Source of the DNA: Rugamonas rubra
GTDB taxonomy: Bacteria > Pseudomonadota > Gammaproteobacteria > Burkholderiales > Burkholderiaceae_D
NCBI RefSeq assembly: GCF_900114705.1
Contig: NZ_FOTW01000029.1
Coordinates: 1 to 64,000, forward strand
Length of the DNA stretch: 64,000 nt
Direction: 5' to 3'
Shown here: piece after piece, positions 10,613 through 20,557 of the stretch
Numbering within the stretch: position 1 is the stretch's first letter
Layout: every line of letters starts with the position of its first letter
Translations under genes and position numbers: made by a program
The notes under the pieces: model-generated
Told to the model about the DNA's origin: nothing
Database searches by the model: none
Seen by the model: only the letters and a program-made list of their open reading frames with translations

Positions 10613-10941
10613 TGGAAACCAAAGCTATCCTCAAAGGTGTGCGCTTGTCGGATCAAAAGGGTCGCCTCGTCGCTGACCTGATCCGCGGCAAGAAAGTTGA
10701 CGCTGCGCTCAACATTCTGCAATTCAGCCCAAAAAAGGGCGCGACCATCATCAAGAAGGTTCTGGAGTCGGCTATCGCCAACGCCGAGCACAATGATGGC
10801 GCGGACATCGACGAACTGTTCGTGAAAACGATCTACGTCGAAAAGGGCCCGATCCTGAAGCGCTTTACTGCACGCGCTAAAGGCCGGGGTGATCGTATCT
10901 CGAAGCAATCCTGTCACATTTTCGTGACTGTCGGCAACTAA
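10612..10941 (+). CDS. rplV: 50S ribosomal protein L22
   Basis: 23S rRNA-binding protein whose beta hairpin lines the exit tunnel; mutations there confer macrolide resistance in other bacteria. 109 aa, with the hairpin region [20 protein letters not shown] at about residues 83-102 intact. It begins in the rpsS stop codon and precedes rpsC by 9 bp. Confidence 0.98.
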   Translation: METKAILKGVRLSDQKGRLVADLIRGKKVDAALNILQFSPKKGATIIKKVLESAIANAEHNDGADIDELFVKTIYVEKGPILKRFTARAKGRGDRISKQSCHIFVTVGN

Positions 10942-10950
10942 GGAGTCACG

Positions 10951-11775
10951 ATGGGACAGAAGATACATCCAACAGGCTTCCGCCTTTCGGTTACCCGTAA
11001 CTGGGCATCGCGTTGGTACGCTGGCAACGGTAATTTCGCTGCCATGCTCAACGAAGATCTGAAAGCACGCGCCTACCTGAAAACCAAACTGAAGAACGCT
11101 TCGGTTGGCCGCATCGTCATCGAGCGTCCTGCCAAGAACGCGCGCTTCACGATCTACAGCTCGCGTCCGGGCGTGGTCATCGGTAAAAAAGGCGAAGATA
11201 TCGAAGTGCTGAAAGCGGCCCTGACCAAAATCATGGGTGTGCCGGTACACGTCAATATCGAAGAGATCCGCAAGCCGGAAATCGACTCGCAGCTGATCGC
11301 CGATTCGATCGCCCAACAGCTGGAAAAACGCATCATGTTCCGTCGCGCCATGAAACGCGCGATGCAGAACGCCATGCGTCTGGGTGCCCTGGGCATCAAG
11401 ATCATGTCGTCGGGTCGTCTGAACGGTATCGAAATCGCTCGTAAAGAGTGGTATCGCGAAGGTCGCGTGCCTCTGCACACCCTGCGCGCCGATATCGACT
11501 ACGGTACCAGCGAAGCGTCGACCACCTACGGCATCATCGGTGTCAAGGTGTGGGTGTACAAGGGTGACCGCGCGCCGAACGGCGACGCACCAGTCATCGA
11601 CACCCCGCCGGACGAGAAGAAAAGCCGCGGTCCACGTCGTGACGACGGCAAACCAGCTGGCCGTCCGCGTCCAGCCGGCGCCGGTGCGAAACCAACCACA
11701 GCACCAGGTGCACGTGTGCGTACCGCCGCTAAACCGGCCGTCGTTGCTGCGCCAGCTGAGAAAGCAGGAGAATAA
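10951..11775 (+). CDS. rpsC: 30S ribosomal protein S3
   Basis: Lines the mRNA entry channel. 274 aa, with a type II KH domain ([11 protein letters not shown] near residue 74). Compared with the 233 aa E. coli protein it has a C-terminal tail of about 40 residues (after about residue 230) rich in Pro, Ala, Lys and Arg. Such tails occur in betaproteobacterial S3 and are probably disordered. It is followed after 2 bp by rplP. Confidence 0.98.
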   Translation: MGQKIHPTGFRLSVTRNWASRWYAGNGNFAAMLNEDLKARAYLKTKLKNASVGRIVIERPAKNARFTIYSSRPGVVIGKKGEDIEVLKAALTKIMGVPVHVNIEEIRKPEIDSQLIADSIAQQLEKRIMFRRAMKRAMQNAMRLGALGIKIMSSGRLNGIEIARKEWYREGRVPLHTLRADIDYGTSEASTTYGIIGVKVWVYKGDRAPNGDAPVIDTPPDEKKSRGPRRDDGKPAGRPRPAGAGAKPTTAPGARVRTAAKPAVVAAPAEKAGE

Positions 11776-11777
11776 TC

Positions 11778-12197
11778 ATGCTGCAACCAGCACGCAGAAA
11801 GTATCGTAAAGAGCAGAAAGGCCGTAACACCGGTATTTCGCACAGCCGCGGCACCGCCGTGTCGTTCGGCGAATTCGGTCTGAAAGCTGTTGCCCGTGGT
11901 CGTATCACGGCACGCCAAATCGAGGCAGCACGTCGCGCCATGACCCGTCACATCAAACGTGGCGGTCGTATCTGGATCCGCGTGTTCCCGGACAAGCCAA
12001 TCTCGAACAAGCCTGCCGAAGTCCGTATGGGTAACGGTAAGGGTAATCCAGAGTACTACGTCGCTGAAATCCAGCCAGGCAAAGTCCTGTACGAGATGGA
12101 CGGCGTGGACGAAGCGCTGGCACGGGAAGCTTTCCGTCTTGCCGCCGCTAAACTGCCACTGGCCACGACCTTCGTCGTGCGTCAAGTTGGCCAATAA
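11778..12197 (+). CDS. rplP: 50S ribosomal protein L16
   Basis: Binds near the A site of the large subunit. 139 aa, with typical [11 protein letters not shown] start and [22 protein letters not shown] core (about residues 54-75). The gene sits 2 bp after rpsC and 13 bp before rpmC, within one transcription unit. Confidence 0.98.
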   Translation: MLQPARRKYRKEQKGRNTGISHSRGTAVSFGEFGLKAVARGRITARQIEAARRAMTRHIKRGGRIWIRVFPDKPISNKPAEVRMGNGKGNPEYYVAEIQPGKVLYEMDGVDEALAREAFRLAAAKLPLATTFVVRQVGQ

Positions 12198-12210
12198 TTG
12201 GAGTTGAATT

Positions 12211-12402
12211 ATGAAAGCAACTGAACTCCGCGGCAAAGACCAGGCAGCTCTGCAAAAAGAGTTGAATGACCTGTTGAAGGCACAGTTCGGCATGCGTATG
12301 CAAATCGCTACGCAGCAGCTGAGCAACACTTCGCAGCTCAAGAAGGTACGCCGCGACATCGCGCGTGTAAAGACGGTAATGAACATCAAGGAAGCCAAAT
12401 GA
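12211..12402 (+). CDS. rpmC: 50S ribosomal protein L29
   Basis: Small helical protein at the exit tunnel beside L23. 63 aa, with the L29 signature [15 protein letters not shown] near residues 45-59. RBS GGAG lies before ATG 12211. Its stop overlaps the rpsQ start by 4 bases (ATGA). Confidence 0.97.
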   Translation: MKATELRGKDQAALQKELNDLLKAQFGMRMQIATQQLSNTSQLKKVRRDIARVKTVMNIKEAK

Positions 12403-12671
12403 CCGAACCAGTGAAAAAGCCGCTCAAGCGCACGCTGATCGGTAAAGTGGTGTCCGACAAGATGGACAAGACCGTTACCGTTCTGATCGAACGTCACGTC
12501 AAGCATCCTTTGTACGGCAAGATCATCATGCGCTCGAACAAGTATCACGCGCATGACGAAACCAACCAGGTCAAAGCCGGTGACACGGTCGAGATCCAGG
12601 AAGGTCGCCCGATCTCCAAAACGAAGGCATGGACCGTGACTCGTGTGGTGCAAGCCGCACAAATCGTTTAA
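12399..12671 (+). CDS. rpsQ: 30S ribosomal protein S17
   Basis: Primary 16S rRNA-binding protein. 90 aa with core [21 protein letters not shown] and [16 protein letters not shown]. It is the last gene of the S10 operon and is followed by a strong terminator. Confidence 0.98.
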   Translation: MTEPVKKPLKRTLIGKVVSDKMDKTVTVLIERHVKHPLYGKIIMRSNKYHAHDETNQVKAGDTVEIQEGRPISKTKAWTVTRVVQAAQIV

Positions 12672-12680
12672 TTAGGAAAA

Positions 12681-12711
12681 CCCCGCTCCGGCAACGGCGC
12701 GGGGTGTTTTT
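12681..12711 (+). terminator. Intrinsic terminator after rpsQ
   Basis: CCCCGC (12681-12686) pairs with GCGGGG (12699-12704). The inner CCG/CGG stem is capped by a GCAA tetraloop, and TGTTTTT follows. It marks the end of the S10 operon. Confidence 0.92.
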
Positions 12712-12720
12712 AATTAGTTC

Positions 12721-12758
12721 TTGCAAGCCCGCAAATTGTATGTAATACTTGCGGGCTT
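12721..12758 (+). promoter_or_regulatory. Candidate spc-operon promoter with overlapping hairpin
   Basis: TTGCAA (12721-12726), then TAATAC (12743-12748) at 16-base spacing, or AATACT at 17, look like a sigma-70 promoter about 185 bp before rplN. The same bases hold the inverted repeat AAGCCCGCAA (12725-12734) / TTGCGGGCTT (12749-12758). The following leader to 12932 contains no gene that I can support. Confidence 0.45.
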
Positions 12759-12932
12759 CGTTCATGTAACGCCGCAAAGTGTCTGGTCACAGACGGTAGC
12801 ACCAGCGGTCAGTGCAGTACGAAGGTCAAGCACCCAAACAGCGGGGCCCCACGGGCGCCACTGGCGGGACCAAGACTGACCGCGGGTCTACATTGTGTGG
12901 ATTCTTCGGCTTAAGTTGGGAAAGAGAATACT

Positions 12933-13301
12933 ATGATTCAAACTGAAAGCCGGCTCGAAGTGGCTGACAATACCGGTGCCAAAGAAGTCATGTGCATCAA
13001 GGTATTGGGCGGCTCCAAGCGCCGTTATGCTGGCATCGGCGACGTGATCAAGGTAACCGTTAAGGTTGCTGCGCCACGTGGCCGTGTCAAAAAAGGTGAA
13101 ATTTATAACGCCGTGGTTGTGCGCACCGCTAAAGGTGTTCGCCGCCAAGACGGTTCCCTGGTGAAGTTCGACAGCAACGCTGCTGTTCTGCTCAACGCCA
13201 AGCTGGAACCGATCGGTACCCGTATTTTTGGACCAGTCACGCGCGAACTGCGCACTGAAAAGTTCATGAAGATCGTGTCCCTGGCACCGGAAGTCCTGTA
13301 A
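12933..13301 (+). CDS. rplN: 50S ribosomal protein L14
   Basis: Intersubunit bridge protein. 122 aa, starting [20 protein letters not shown], typical of the family. First gene of the spc block, 262 bp after rpsQ. ATG 12933 follows GGAAAGAGAATACT. It is 9 bp before rplX. Confidence 0.98.
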   Translation: MIQTESRLEVADNTGAKEVMCIKVLGGSKRRYAGIGDVIKVTVKVAAPRGRVKKGEIYNAVVVRTAKGVRRQDGSLVKFDSNAAVLLNAKLEPIGTRIFGPVTRELRTEKFMKIVSLAPEVL

Positions 13302-13310
13302 GGAGTCGTA

Positions 13311-13625
13311 ATGGATAAGATTCGTAAAAACGACGAAGTCATCGTTCTGACCGGGAAAGATAAGGGCAAACGTGGCGTGGTACAGCAGCGTATCGATGCT
13401 GAGCACGTCGTGGTTGAAGGCATCAACGTCGCCAAAAAAGCGACCAAGCCTAACCCAATGACTGGCGTTCAAGGTGGTATCGTCGACAAGACAATGCCGA
13501 TTCACGTGTCCAACGTTGCATTGTTCAATGCAGCGTCTGGCAAGGCAGACCGTGTTGGTTTCAAAGAAGTGGACGGCAAAAAAGTCCGCGTCTTTAAATC
13601 GTCCGGCGAAGTAGTGAAGGCTTAA
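13311..13625 (+). CDS. rplX: 50S ribosomal protein L24
   Basis: Assembly initiator that binds 5' 23S rRNA. 104 aa with a KOW motif ([19 protein letters not shown], residues 8-26). RBS AAGGAG precedes ATG 13311. Cotranscribed with rplN and rplE. Confidence 0.98.
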   Translation: MDKIRKNDEVIVLTGKDKGKRGVVQQRIDAEHVVVEGINVAKKATKPNPMTGVQGGIVDKTMPIHVSNVALFNAASGKADRVGFKEVDGKKVRVFKSSGEVVKA

Positions 13626-13631
13626 GAAATC

Positions 13632-14171
13632 ATGGCACGTCTCCAAGAGTTCTATAAAGATAAAGTCGTTGCCGACCTGACCACGAAATTTGGTTACAAG
13701 TCGGTAATGGAAGTTCCACGTCTGACCAAGATCACCCTGAACATGGGTGTTGGTGAGGCTATCGCTGACAAGAAGGTCCTTGAGCACGCTGTTGGCGATC
13801 TGACCAAGATCGCCGGCCAGAAGCCAGTGACCACCAAGTCGCGTAAAGCAATCGCGGGTTTCAAAATCCGTGAAGGCTACCCGATCGGTACCATGGTCAC
13901 CCTGCGCGGCGCTCGCATGTACGAGTTCCTGGATCGCTTCATCACCGTGGCCCTGCCGCGCGTGCGCGATTTCCGTGGTGTGTCCGGTCGTTCGTTCGAC
14001 GGTCGTGGCAACTACAACATCGGTGTCAAGGAACAGATCATCTTCCCTGAGATCGAGTACGACAAGATTGATGCGCTGCGTGGTATGAACATTTCGATCA
14101 CCACCACCGCCAAGACCGACGACGAAGCGAAAGCACTCCTCGCCGCCTTTAAATTCCCGTTCAGAAACTGA
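13632..14171 (+). CDS. rplE: 50S ribosomal protein L5
   Basis: Binds 5S rRNA and contacts the P-site tRNA. 179 aa with signatures [16 protein letters not shown] (residues 32-47) and [18 protein letters not shown]. It lies 6 bp after rplX and 4 bp before rpsN. Confidence 0.98.
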   Translation: MARLQEFYKDKVVADLTTKFGYKSVMEVPRLTKITLNMGVGEAIADKKVLEHAVGDLTKIAGQKPVTTKSRKAIAGFKIREGYPIGTMVTLRGARMYEFLDRFITVALPRVRDFRGVSGRSFDGRGNYNIGVKEQIIFPEIEYDKIDALRGMNISITTTAKTDDEAKALLAAFKFPFRN

Positions 14172-14175
14172 GATC

Positions 14176-14481
14176 ATGGCAAAACTCGCACTGATTAATC
14201 GTGAGCAGAAACGTGTCGACCTGGCAAACAAGTTTGCCGGCAAGCGCGCTTCGCTGAAGGCCATCATTGATGACCAGTCGAAGTCGGAAGAAGAGCGTTA
14301 CGAAGCTCGCCTGAAACTGCAGGCGCTGCCACGTAACTCCGCTCCGACTCGCCAGCGTAACCGCTGCGCCATCACCGGTCGTCCTCGCGGCACATTCCGT
14401 AAATTCGGTCTGGGTCGTATCAAGCTCCGTGAATTCGCCATGCGTGGTGAGATCCCGGGTATGACTAAAGCAAGCTGGTAA
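14176..14481 (+). CDS. rpsN: 30S ribosomal protein S14
   Basis: 16S rRNA head protein. 101 aa, the long zinc-independent form: only one Cys is present ([11 protein letters not shown]) and the CxxC pairs of the short zinc form are absent. C-terminus IPGMTKASW is canonical. Confidence 0.98.
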   Translation: MAKLALINREQKRVDLANKFAGKRASLKAIIDDQSKSEEERYEARLKLQALPRNSAPTRQRNRCAITGRPRGTFRKFGLGRIKLREFAMRGEIPGMTKASW

Positions 14482-14495
14482 TAGGAGAATATGCA

Positions 14496-14891
14496 ATGAG
14501 TATGAGCGATCCTATCGCCGATATGCTGACCCGCATTCGTAACGCCCAGGGCGTGCAAAAAACGACCGTGGCCATGCCATCGTCGAAAGTCAAAATTGCG
14601 ATTGCCAACGTCCTGAAGGACGAGGGTTACATTGAAGATTTCGCCGTCGCCGAAGCTGGTGGCAAGGCGGAACTGAAGATCGGTTTGAAGTATTATGTTG
14701 GCCGTCCCGTCATCGAGCGCCTTGAGCGCGTGTCCCGTCCGGGCCTGCGCGTCTACAAGGGCAAAGACGAGATCCCTACTGTGATGAATGGCTTGGGTGT
14801 GGCGATCGTGTCGACTCCGCAAGGCGTCATGACTGACCGCAAAGCACGCGCTACCGGTGTCGGCGGCGAAGTTATTTGCTACGTCGCATAA
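14496..14891 (+). CDS. rpsH: 30S ribosomal protein S8
   Basis: Central-domain 16S rRNA-binding protein and, in E. coli, the spc operon repressor. 131 aa. The start [18 protein letters not shown] and the rRNA-binding end [20 protein letters not shown] are canonical. ATG 14496 follows AGGAG. Confidence 0.98.
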   Translation: MSMSDPIADMLTRIRNAQGVQKTTVAMPSSKVKIAIANVLKDEGYIEDFAVAEAGGKAELKIGLKYYVGRPVIERLERVSRPGLRVYKGKDEIPTVMNGLGVAIVSTPQGVMTDRKARATGVGGEVICYVA

Positions 14892-14901
14892 GGAGTTACA
14901 C

Positions 14902-15435
14902 ATGTCTCGAGTAGCTAAAATGCCAATCGCTGTGCCAGCTGGCGCCGAAGTCGCCATCTCCGCACAAGCGATCACCGTCAAGGGCCCGCTGGGCGTCCTG
15001 ACCCAGAGCCTGAACGGTCTGGTGACGGTAGAAAACAACGCAGGAACCCTGAATTTCGCCCCGGCCAATGACAGCCGCGAAGCCAATGCCATGTCCGGCA
15101 CGCTGCGCGCCCTGGTCAACAACATGGTCACCGGCGTCACCAAGGGTTTCGAGAAAAAGCTGAACCTGGTTGGTGTGGGTTACAAGGCGCAAGCACAAGG
15201 CGACAAGCTGAATCTGTCCCTGGGCTTCTCGCACCCTGTCGTCCACGCGATGCCAACCGGCGTGACCTGCGCCACTGCAACGCCGACCGAAATCCTGATC
15301 AAGGGTATCGATCGCCAGCAGGTGGGCCAAGTCGCCGCCGAAGTTCGCGCTTACCGCTCCCCTGAGCCATACAAGGGCAAGGGCGTTCGCTATGCGGACG
15401 AAGTGGTTAAGCTTAAAGAAACCAAGAAGAAGTAA
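14902..15435 (+). CDS. rplF: 50S ribosomal protein L6
   Basis: Large-subunit protein near the factor-binding site. ATG 14902 (AAGGAG upstream) gives 177 aa, the usual length. An upstream in-frame ATG at 14857 lies inside rpsH and is not used here. Typical C-terminus [18 protein letters not shown]. Confidence 0.98.
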   Translation: MSRVAKMPIAVPAGAEVAISAQAITVKGPLGVLTQSLNGLVTVENNAGTLNFAPANDSREANAMSGTLRALVNNMVTGVTKGFEKKLNLVGVGYKAQAQGDKLNLSLGFSHPVVHAMPTGVTCATATPTEILIKGIDRQQVGQVAAEVRAYRSPEPYKGKGVRYADEVVKLKETKKK

Positions 15436-15448
15436 TTAGGGGCTGACG

Positions 15449-15811
15449 ATGGATAAGAAAGAATCACGGCTTCGCCGCGGACGCCAAACGCGCATCAAGA
15501 TCGCGGAACTGAAAGTAAATCGCCTGTCGGTGCACCGCACCAACCTGCACATTTACGCGAACCTGATCAGCCCGGACGCTAAAGTTCTGGTGTCGGCGTC
15601 GACCGCTGAAGTCGAAGTGCGTACCGAACTGGCAGGCAAGTCCGGCAAGGGTGGCAACGCCGCCGCCGCCGCACTGGTCGGCAAGCGCGTCGCTGAGAAA
15701 GCTTTGAAAGCAGGAATCACCGAAGTCGCGTTTGACCGCTCCGGTTTCCGTTACCACGGCCGTGTGAAGGCGCTGGCAGAAGCCGCGCGTGAAGCCGGTC
15801 TGAAGTTCTAA
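15449..15811 (+). CDS. rplR: 50S ribosomal protein L18
   Basis: 5S rRNA-binding protein. 120 aa with the basic N-terminus ([15 protein letters not shown]) and C-terminal [24 protein letters not shown] typical of L18 (about residues 95-118). It sits 13 bp after rplF and 9 bp before rpsE. Confidence 0.98.
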   Translation: MDKKESRLRRGRQTRIKIAELKVNRLSVHRTNLHIYANLISPDAKVLVSASTAEVEVRTELAGKSGKGGNAAAAALVGKRVAEKALKAGITEVAFDRSGFRYHGRVKALAEAAREAGLKF

Positions 15812-15820
15812 GGAACGATC

Positions 15821-16339
15821 ATGGCAAAAATGCAAGCAAAAATGCAATCCGACAAGCCGGATGATGGCATGCGCGAAAAAATGATCGCGATCAACCGCGT
15901 GACCAAAGTGGTCAAGGGTGGTCGTATCATGGGTTTCGCCGCGCTGACCGTAGTTGGTGACGGCGATGGCCGCATCGGCATGGGCAAGGGCAAGTCGAAG
16001 GAAGTACCGGTTGGTGTGCAGAAGGCAATGGAAGAAGCCCGTCGCAACCTGATCAAGGTACCCCTGAAGAACGGCACCCTGCATCACACCGTCTACGGCC
16101 GTCACGGCGCGTCGAAAGTGATGATGAACCCGGCTAAGCCAGGTACTGGCGTCATCGCCGGCGGCGCTATGCGCGCAATCTTCGAAGTAATGGGCGTGAC
16201 GGACGTGGTGGCGAAATCCACCGGCTCGTCGAACCCTTACAACCTGGTTCGTGCCACGCTCGACGGTCTGTCGAAAATGAGCACTGCATCCGACATCGCC
16301 GCCAAGCGCGGCAAGTCGGTTGAAGACATCCTGGGCTAA
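15821..16339 (+). CDS. rpsE: 30S ribosomal protein S5
   Basis: Decoding-fidelity protein at the mRNA entry side. 172 aa with the dsRNA-binding-like core [21 protein letters not shown] (about residues 31-51) and the conserved loop [13 protein letters not shown]. Spectinomycin-resistance positions in the loop look wild type. Confidence 0.98.
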   Translation: MAKMQAKMQSDKPDDGMREKMIAINRVTKVVKGGRIMGFAALTVVGDGDGRIGMGKGKSKEVPVGVQKAMEEARRNLIKVPLKNGTLHHTVYGRHGASKVMMNPAKPGTGVIAGGAMRAIFEVMGVTDVVAKSTGSSNPYNLVRATLDGLSKMSTASDIAAKRGKSVEDILG

Positions 16340-16349
16340 GGTGGACATC

Positions 16350-16529
16350 ATGACAAAAACAGTCAAAGTACAATTGGTCAAGGGCTTGATCGGCACGCGT
16401 GAAGACCACCGTGCCACCGTACGCGGCCTGGGTCTGCGTCGTGTTAACTCGGTTGCCGAGTTGCAGGACACCCCATCCGTGCGCGGCATGATCAACAAAG
16501 TCTCGTACCTCGTTAAAGTAGTCGCGTAA
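16350..16529 (+). CDS. rpmD: 50S ribosomal protein L30
   Basis: Small large-subunit protein. 59 aa from ATG 16350 (AGGTGGACATC upstream), with the signature [20 protein letters not shown] and [13 protein letters not shown]. An upstream ATG at 16320 lies inside rpsE and is not favoured. Confidence 0.97.
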   Translation: MTKTVKVQLVKGLIGTREDHRATVRGLGLRRVNSVAELQDTPSVRGMINKVSYLVKVVA

Positions 16530-16556
16530 GCCTTCGGGCTTACCAACGGAGAAATC

Positions 16557-16988
16557 ATGGAACTGAATACCATTCAACCAGCTGACGGCGCCAAGCACTA
16601 CAAGCGTCGCGTCGGCCGCGGTATCGGCTCCGGTCTGGGTAAAACCTCGGGCCGTGGTCACAAGGGTCAAAAATCGCGTTCGGGCGGCTTCCACAAAGTC
16701 GGTTTCGAAGGCGGTCAGATGCCTCTGCAACGCCGCTTGCCTAAGCGTGGTTTCAAATCGCTCAACGCGACCTTCAAAGCTGAAGTGCGCCTGTCCGATC
16801 TGAACAATCTGGCGGTCGGCGATGTCGACATCCTGGTGCTCAAGCAAGCTGGCGTGCTCAGCGTGCTGGCCCGCGACGTGCGCGTCATTCTGTCCGGCGA
16901 GATCACCAAAGCGGTGAACCTCAAAGGCCTGAAAGTGACCGCTGGCGCGAAGGCAGCCATCGAAGCAGCCGGCGGCTCGGTAGCCTGA
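16557..16988 (+). CDS. rplO: 50S ribosomal protein L15
   Basis: Late-assembly 23S rRNA-binding protein. 143 aa with the Gly-rich basic N-terminus ([20 protein letters not shown], residues 19-38). It lies between rpmD and secY in one operon. Confidence 0.98.
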   Translation: MELNTIQPADGAKHYKRRVGRGIGSGLGKTSGRGHKGQKSRSGGFHKVGFEGGQMPLQRRLPKRGFKSLNATFKAEVRLSDLNNLAVGDVDILVLKQAGVLSVLARDVRVILSGEITKAVNLKGLKVTAGAKAAIEAAGGSVA

Positions 16989-17020
16989 GTTGACCGCTAA
17001 CAGCTTGATCGGAGCGAAAA

Positions 17021-18355
17021 TTGGCGACTAATCCACAACTTGCTAAAAGTGCAGCGGCCGGCTTCCCCTGGGGACGGCTGTGGTTCTTGCTTGGCGCATT
17101 GGTGGTTTATCGTATCGGCGCTCACGTCCCGGTTCCCGGGATCGATCCGGTACAATTAGCCGCGCTGTTCAAGTCGCAAGAGGGCGGTTTCCTGGGCATG
17201 TTCAACATGTTCAGTGGCGGCGCCCTCTCGCGCTTCGCAGTGTTTGCGCTGGGTATCACGCCTTACATCTCGGCCTCGATCATCATGCAATTGCTGTCGA
17301 TCGTCTCGCCGCAGATGGAAGCGCTCAAAAAAGAAGGCGAAGCAGGCCGGCGCAAGATCACCCAGTACACCCGGTATTTCACGGTGGCACTGGCGACCTT
17401 CCAAGCGCTCGGCATCGCAGTCGCACTGGAATCGCAAGCTGGCCTGGTGCTGGACCCCGGTCTGGCATTCCGTTTCGTGACGGTCGTGACGCTGTTGACC
17501 GGCACCATGTTCCTGATGTGGTTGGGTGAGCAGATTACCGAGCGCGGCTTGGGTAACGGCATCTCGATCATCATCTTCGCCGGTATCGCCGCCGGTCTGC
17601 CGAGTGCCCTGGGTAGCTTGTTCGCCCAGGTCAGCAACGGTGCGATCGGCAGCTTCTCGGCGATCATCATCGTGGCCTTGGTGGCGTTGGTGACGTTCGT
17701 CGTGGTGTTTGTCGAACGCGGTCAGCGCAAGATTCTGGTGAACTATGCGAAACGCCAGGTAGGTAACAAGATTTACGGTGGACAGACGTCCCACCTGCCA
17801 TTGAAGTTGAATATGGCCGGCGTGATCCCACCGATCTTCGCTTCGTCGATTATCTTGTTCCCGACCACGATCCTGGACTGGTTCTCGAAGGGCGCCGACC
17901 AGGCCAACCCGGCGATCCGGTTCTTGAAAGATTTGGCAGCATCGATGGGGCCAGGCGAGCCTATCCACGCACTGTTGTACGCCATCGCCATCGTGTTCTT
18001 CTGCTTCTTCTACACCGCTTTGGTGTTCAACAGCAAGGAAACGGCGGATAACTTGAAGAAGAGCGGGGCCTTCGTGCCAGGGATTCGTCCCGGTGAGCAG
18101 ACAGCCCGTTACATCGACAAGATCCTCACGCGATTGACGCTGGCAGGCGCCATCTACATCACTTTGGTGTGTTTGTTGCCGGAATTTATGCAAGCCCAGT
18201 GGAAGGTACCGTTCTATTTTGGTGGTACTTCTCTGTTGATTATTGTAGTTGTCACCATGGACTTCATGGCGCAGGTACAGAACTACGTGATGTCGCAGCA
18301 ATATGAATCGCTGCTGCGCAAAGCAAACTTCAAGGGCGGAATTCCGACGCGATAA
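17021..18355 (+). CDS. secY: Preprotein translocase subunit SecY
   Basis: Ten-helix channel of the Sec translocon in the inner membrane; partner of SecE, SecG and SecA. 444 aa. TTG 17021 is the start, 6 bases after GGAG; no in-frame ATG fits. Plug and pore-ring region [22 protein letters not shown] (starts near residue 66) and cytoplasmic loop C5 ([12 protein letters not shown] at the end) are present. It would export the cysteine-rich peptides encoded upstream, if they are Sec substrates as predicted. Confidence 0.98.
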   Translation: MATNPQLAKSAAAGFPWGRLWFLLGALVVYRIGAHVPVPGIDPVQLAALFKSQEGGFLGMFNMFSGGALSRFAVFALGITPYISASIIMQLLSIVSPQMEALKKEGEAGRRKITQYTRYFTVALATFQALGIAVALESQAGLVLDPGLAFRFVTVVTLLTGTMFLMWLGEQITERGLGNGISIIIFAGIAAGLPSALGSLFAQVSNGAIGSFSAIIIVALVALVTFVVVFVERGQRKILVNYAKRQVGNKIYGGQTSHLPLKLNMAGVIPPIFASSIILFPTTILDWFSKGADQANPAIRFLKDLAASMGPGEPIHALLYAIAIVFFCFFYTALVFNSKETADNLKKSGAFVPGIRPGEQTARYIDKILTRLTLAGAIYITLVCLLPEFMQAQWKVPFYFGGTSLLIIVVVTMDFMAQVQNYVMSQQYESLLRKANFKGGIPTR

Positions 18356-18374
18356 GCGCTGGTAAACATACCGA

Positions 18375-18593
18375 ATGGCAAAAGACGACGTCATACAGAT
18401 GCAGGGCGAGATTCTTGAGAATCTCCCGAATGCAACATTTCGAGTGAAGCTGGAGAACGGGCACGTGGTGCTCGGCCATATTTCGGGTAAAATGCGGATG
18501 AACTATATCCGCATTCTTCCTGGCGACAAGGTGACGGTAGAACTGACACCTTACGATTTGAGCCGAGCCCGTATCGTGTTCCGGACCAAGTAA
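18375..18593 (+). CDS. infA: Translation initiation factor IF-1
   Basis: 72 aa OB-fold protein that blocks the A site during initiation. The core [23 protein letters not shown] is typical (residues 17-39). Its place between secY and rpmJ is usual for betaproteobacteria, unlike E. coli where infA is elsewhere. Confidence 0.98.
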   Translation: MAKDDVIQMQGEILENLPNATFRVKLENGHVVLGHISGKMRMNYIRILPGDKVTVELTPYDLSRARIVFRTK

Positions 18594-18622
18594 ATAGATA
18601 ATCGAACTTAAGAGAGAGCAAA

Positions 18623-18736
18623 ATGAAAGTTAACGCCTCAGTCAAGCGGATCTGCCGCAACTGCAAGATCATCAAGCGCAAAGGCGTCGTTCGCGTAATC
18701 TGCGTCGAACCGCGTCACAAGCAGCGTCAAGGTTAA
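18623..18736 (+). CDS. rpmJ: 50S ribosomal protein L36
   Basis: 37 aa, read directly from the sequence. The zinc-ribbon ligands Cys 11, Cys 14, Cys 27 and His 32 are all present, so this is the zinc-containing (C+) form. ATG 18623 follows AAGAGAGAGCAAA. It sits between infA and rpsM. Confidence 0.96.
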   Translation: MKVNASVKRICRNCKIIKRKGVVRVICVEPRHKQRQG

Positions 18737-18763
18737 TAACCGTTATTTATCGAGGAATAACGA

Positions 18764-19129
18764 ATGGCACGTATTGCAGGGGTTAATATCCCCAATCATC
18801 AGCACACCGTAATCGGCCTGACGGCCATCTACGGCGTAGGCCGCCCACGCGCACAGTTCATCTGCGCCGCGACGGGCATTGCGACCGACAAAAAGGTCAA
18901 AGATCTGGATGACAACGAACTGGAAAAGCTCCGCGATGAAGTAGCAAAATTCATCGTCGAAGGCGACCTGCGTCGTGAAATCTCGATGAACATCAAGCGT
19001 TTGATGGACCTGGGTTGCTACCGTGGTATGCGTCACCGTAAGGGCCTGCCGGTCCGCGGCCAGCGTACTCGCACCAATGCACGTACTCGCAAGGGTCCGC
19101 GCAAAGCCGCACAATCGCTCAAGAAATAA
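18764..19129 (+). CDS. rpsM: 30S ribosomal protein S13
   Basis: Small-subunit head protein that contacts the P-site tRNA and forms intersubunit bridges. 121 aa with [20 protein letters not shown] start and basic tail [17 protein letters not shown]. First gene of the alpha-operon set. Confidence 0.98.
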   Translation: MARIAGVNIPNHQHTVIGLTAIYGVGRPRAQFICAATGIATDKKVKDLDDNELEKLRDEVAKFIVEGDLRREISMNIKRLMDLGCYRGMRHRKGLPVRGQRTRTNARTRKGPRKAAQSLKK

Positions 19130-19143
19130 TCTAGGGAAATCAC

Positions 19144-19548
19144 ATGGCTAAGCAACAAAGCAGCGCAGCAGCAGCGCGCGTCCGCAAAAAGGTTAAGAAG
19201 AACGTCGCCGAAGGTATCGCGCACGTTCACGCTTCCTTCAACAACACCATCATCACCATCACCGACCGTCAGGGCAATGCCCTGTCGTGGGCGACCTCCG
19301 GTGGCGCTGGCTTCAAGGGTTCGCGTAAATCGACCCCGTTCGCAGCGCAGGTTGCGGCCGAAGCAGCTGGTAAAGTCGCAGTGGAATGCGGCGTGAAGAA
19401 CCTGGAAGTGCGTATCAAGGGCCCTGGTCCTGGTCGCGAATCCGCGGTGCGCGCACTGAACAACCTGGGCATCAAGATCACCGAGATCCAGGACGTTACC
19501 CCAGTACCGCACAACGGCTGCCGTCCTCCGAAGCGTCGTCGTATCTAA
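19144..19548 (+). CDS. rpsK: 30S ribosomal protein S11
   Basis: Platform protein near the E site. 134 aa with [20 protein letters not shown] (residues 28-47) and the C-terminal [13 protein letters not shown]. It lies 14 bp after rpsM; the gap to rpsD is 282 bp and contains a terminator. Confidence 0.98.
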   Translation: MAKQQSSAAAARVRKKVKKNVAEGIAHVHASFNNTIITITDRQGNALSWATSGGAGFKGSRKSTPFAAQVAAEAAGKVAVECGVKNLEVRIKGPGPGRESAVRALNNLGIKITEIQDVTPVPHNGCRPPKRRRI

Positions 19549-19674
19549 TACGCAGTCGGCGGCGGGTTCGCTCGCCCGCCTTCTGTCGTACAGATCGACC
19601 CGTTTCAGGTGTGGCACCCGGTGCCATGCACAAGTCGTAGAGAAAAATCGCTGGAGCAGGCAGCCGGAAACGGT

Positions 19675-19721
19675 TATACTGCCCGGCTATTGACGCCTGC
19701 CGAACTGTTTGGCGGGTTTTT
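19675..19721 (+). terminator. Terminator (and -10-like box) between rpsK and rpsD
   Basis: CCTGCCGAA (19696-19704), loop CTG, TTTGGCGGG (19708-19716), then TTTTT (19717-19721) and a further T run form an intrinsic terminator 110 bp before rpsD. A good -10 box, TATACT (19675-19680), lies just upstream with only a poor -35. So either rpsM-rpsK transcripts end here, or this is a leader attenuator for rpsD. Confidence 0.75.
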
Positions 19722-19830
19722 CGTTTTTAGCCACCGTCTGGCCGAGTAGGGACCAGACTAGCGCCTAACCGCATCAGCATGGTTTCCATGTGTGTGGCTG
19801 GGGCGTTATTATTCAAACAAAGGAAGCATC

Positions 19831-20454
19831 GTGGCACGTTATATCGGACCTAAAGCAAAACTTTCCCGCCGTGAAGGCACTGACCTGTTCCTGAAGAGCG
19901 CACGTCGCTCGCTCGACAGCAAGTGCAAACTGGACGTCAAACCAGGTCAGCACGGCGTTAAATCCGGCGCCCGCACCTCGGACTACGGCAACCAACTGCG
20001 CGAAAAACAAAAAGTCAAGCGCATGTACGGCGTGCTGGAACGTCAGTTCCGTCGCTACTTCGCCGAAGCGGACCGTCGTAAAGGCAACACCGGCGAAACG
20101 CTGTTGAAGTTGCTGGAAACCCGTCTGGACAACGTCGCATACCGCATGGGCTTCGGCTCGACCCGCGCTGAAGCGCGTCAGCTGGTATCGCACAAAGCGT
20201 TCACCGTCAACGGTATCGTTGTCAACATCGCTTCGTACGCTGTCAAAATCGGCGACGTCATCGCCGTCCGCGAAAAGTCGAAAAAGCAAGTGCGTATCGT
20301 TGAAGCACTGTCGCTGGCTGAACAAGTCGGCATGCCTAGCTGGGTTTCGGTTGATGCCAAGAAAATGGAAGGCACCTTCAAGTCCCTGCCAGAGCGCAAC
20401 GAAATCTGCAACGACGTCAACGAATCGCTGATCGTCGAACTGTACTCGCGTTAA
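19831..20454 (+). CDS. rpsD: 30S ribosomal protein S4
   Basis: Primary 16S rRNA-binding protein and, in E. coli, translational repressor of the alpha operon. GTG 19831, 7 bases after AAAGGA, gives the canonical start [15 protein letters not shown] and 207 aa. The S4 RNA-binding domain ([20 protein letters not shown]) is at about residues 96-115. An upstream ATG at 19792 is rejected. It is followed by a strong terminator before rpoA. Confidence 0.98.
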   Translation: MARYIGPKAKLSRREGTDLFLKSARRSLDSKCKLDVKPGQHGVKSGARTSDYGNQLREKQKVKRMYGVLERQFRRYFAEADRRKGNTGETLLKLLETRLDNVAYRMGFGSTRAEARQLVSHKAFTVNGIVVNIASYAVKIGDVIAVREKSKKQVRIVEALSLAEQVGMPSWVSVDAKKMEGTFKSLPERNEICNDVNESLIVELYSR

Positions 20455-20473
20455 TCGCAGTCGGTAAGATCCC

Positions 20474-20500
20474 CGCCCACTCCCCGGAGTGGGCGTTTTT
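20474..20500 (+). terminator. Intrinsic terminator between rpsD and rpoA
   Basis: CGCCCACTCC (20474-20483) and GGAGTGGGCG (20486-20495) form a near-perfect hairpin followed by TTTTT (20496-20500). It lies 20 bp after rpsD and 58 bp before rpoA, so it could reduce rpoA transcription relative to the ribosomal proteins. Confidence 0.88.
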
Positions 20501-20557
20501 ACTAATGCCATCAGCCTTATCGGCGTAACGAGCCGAGGGTATTGAAAAGGACATTTC

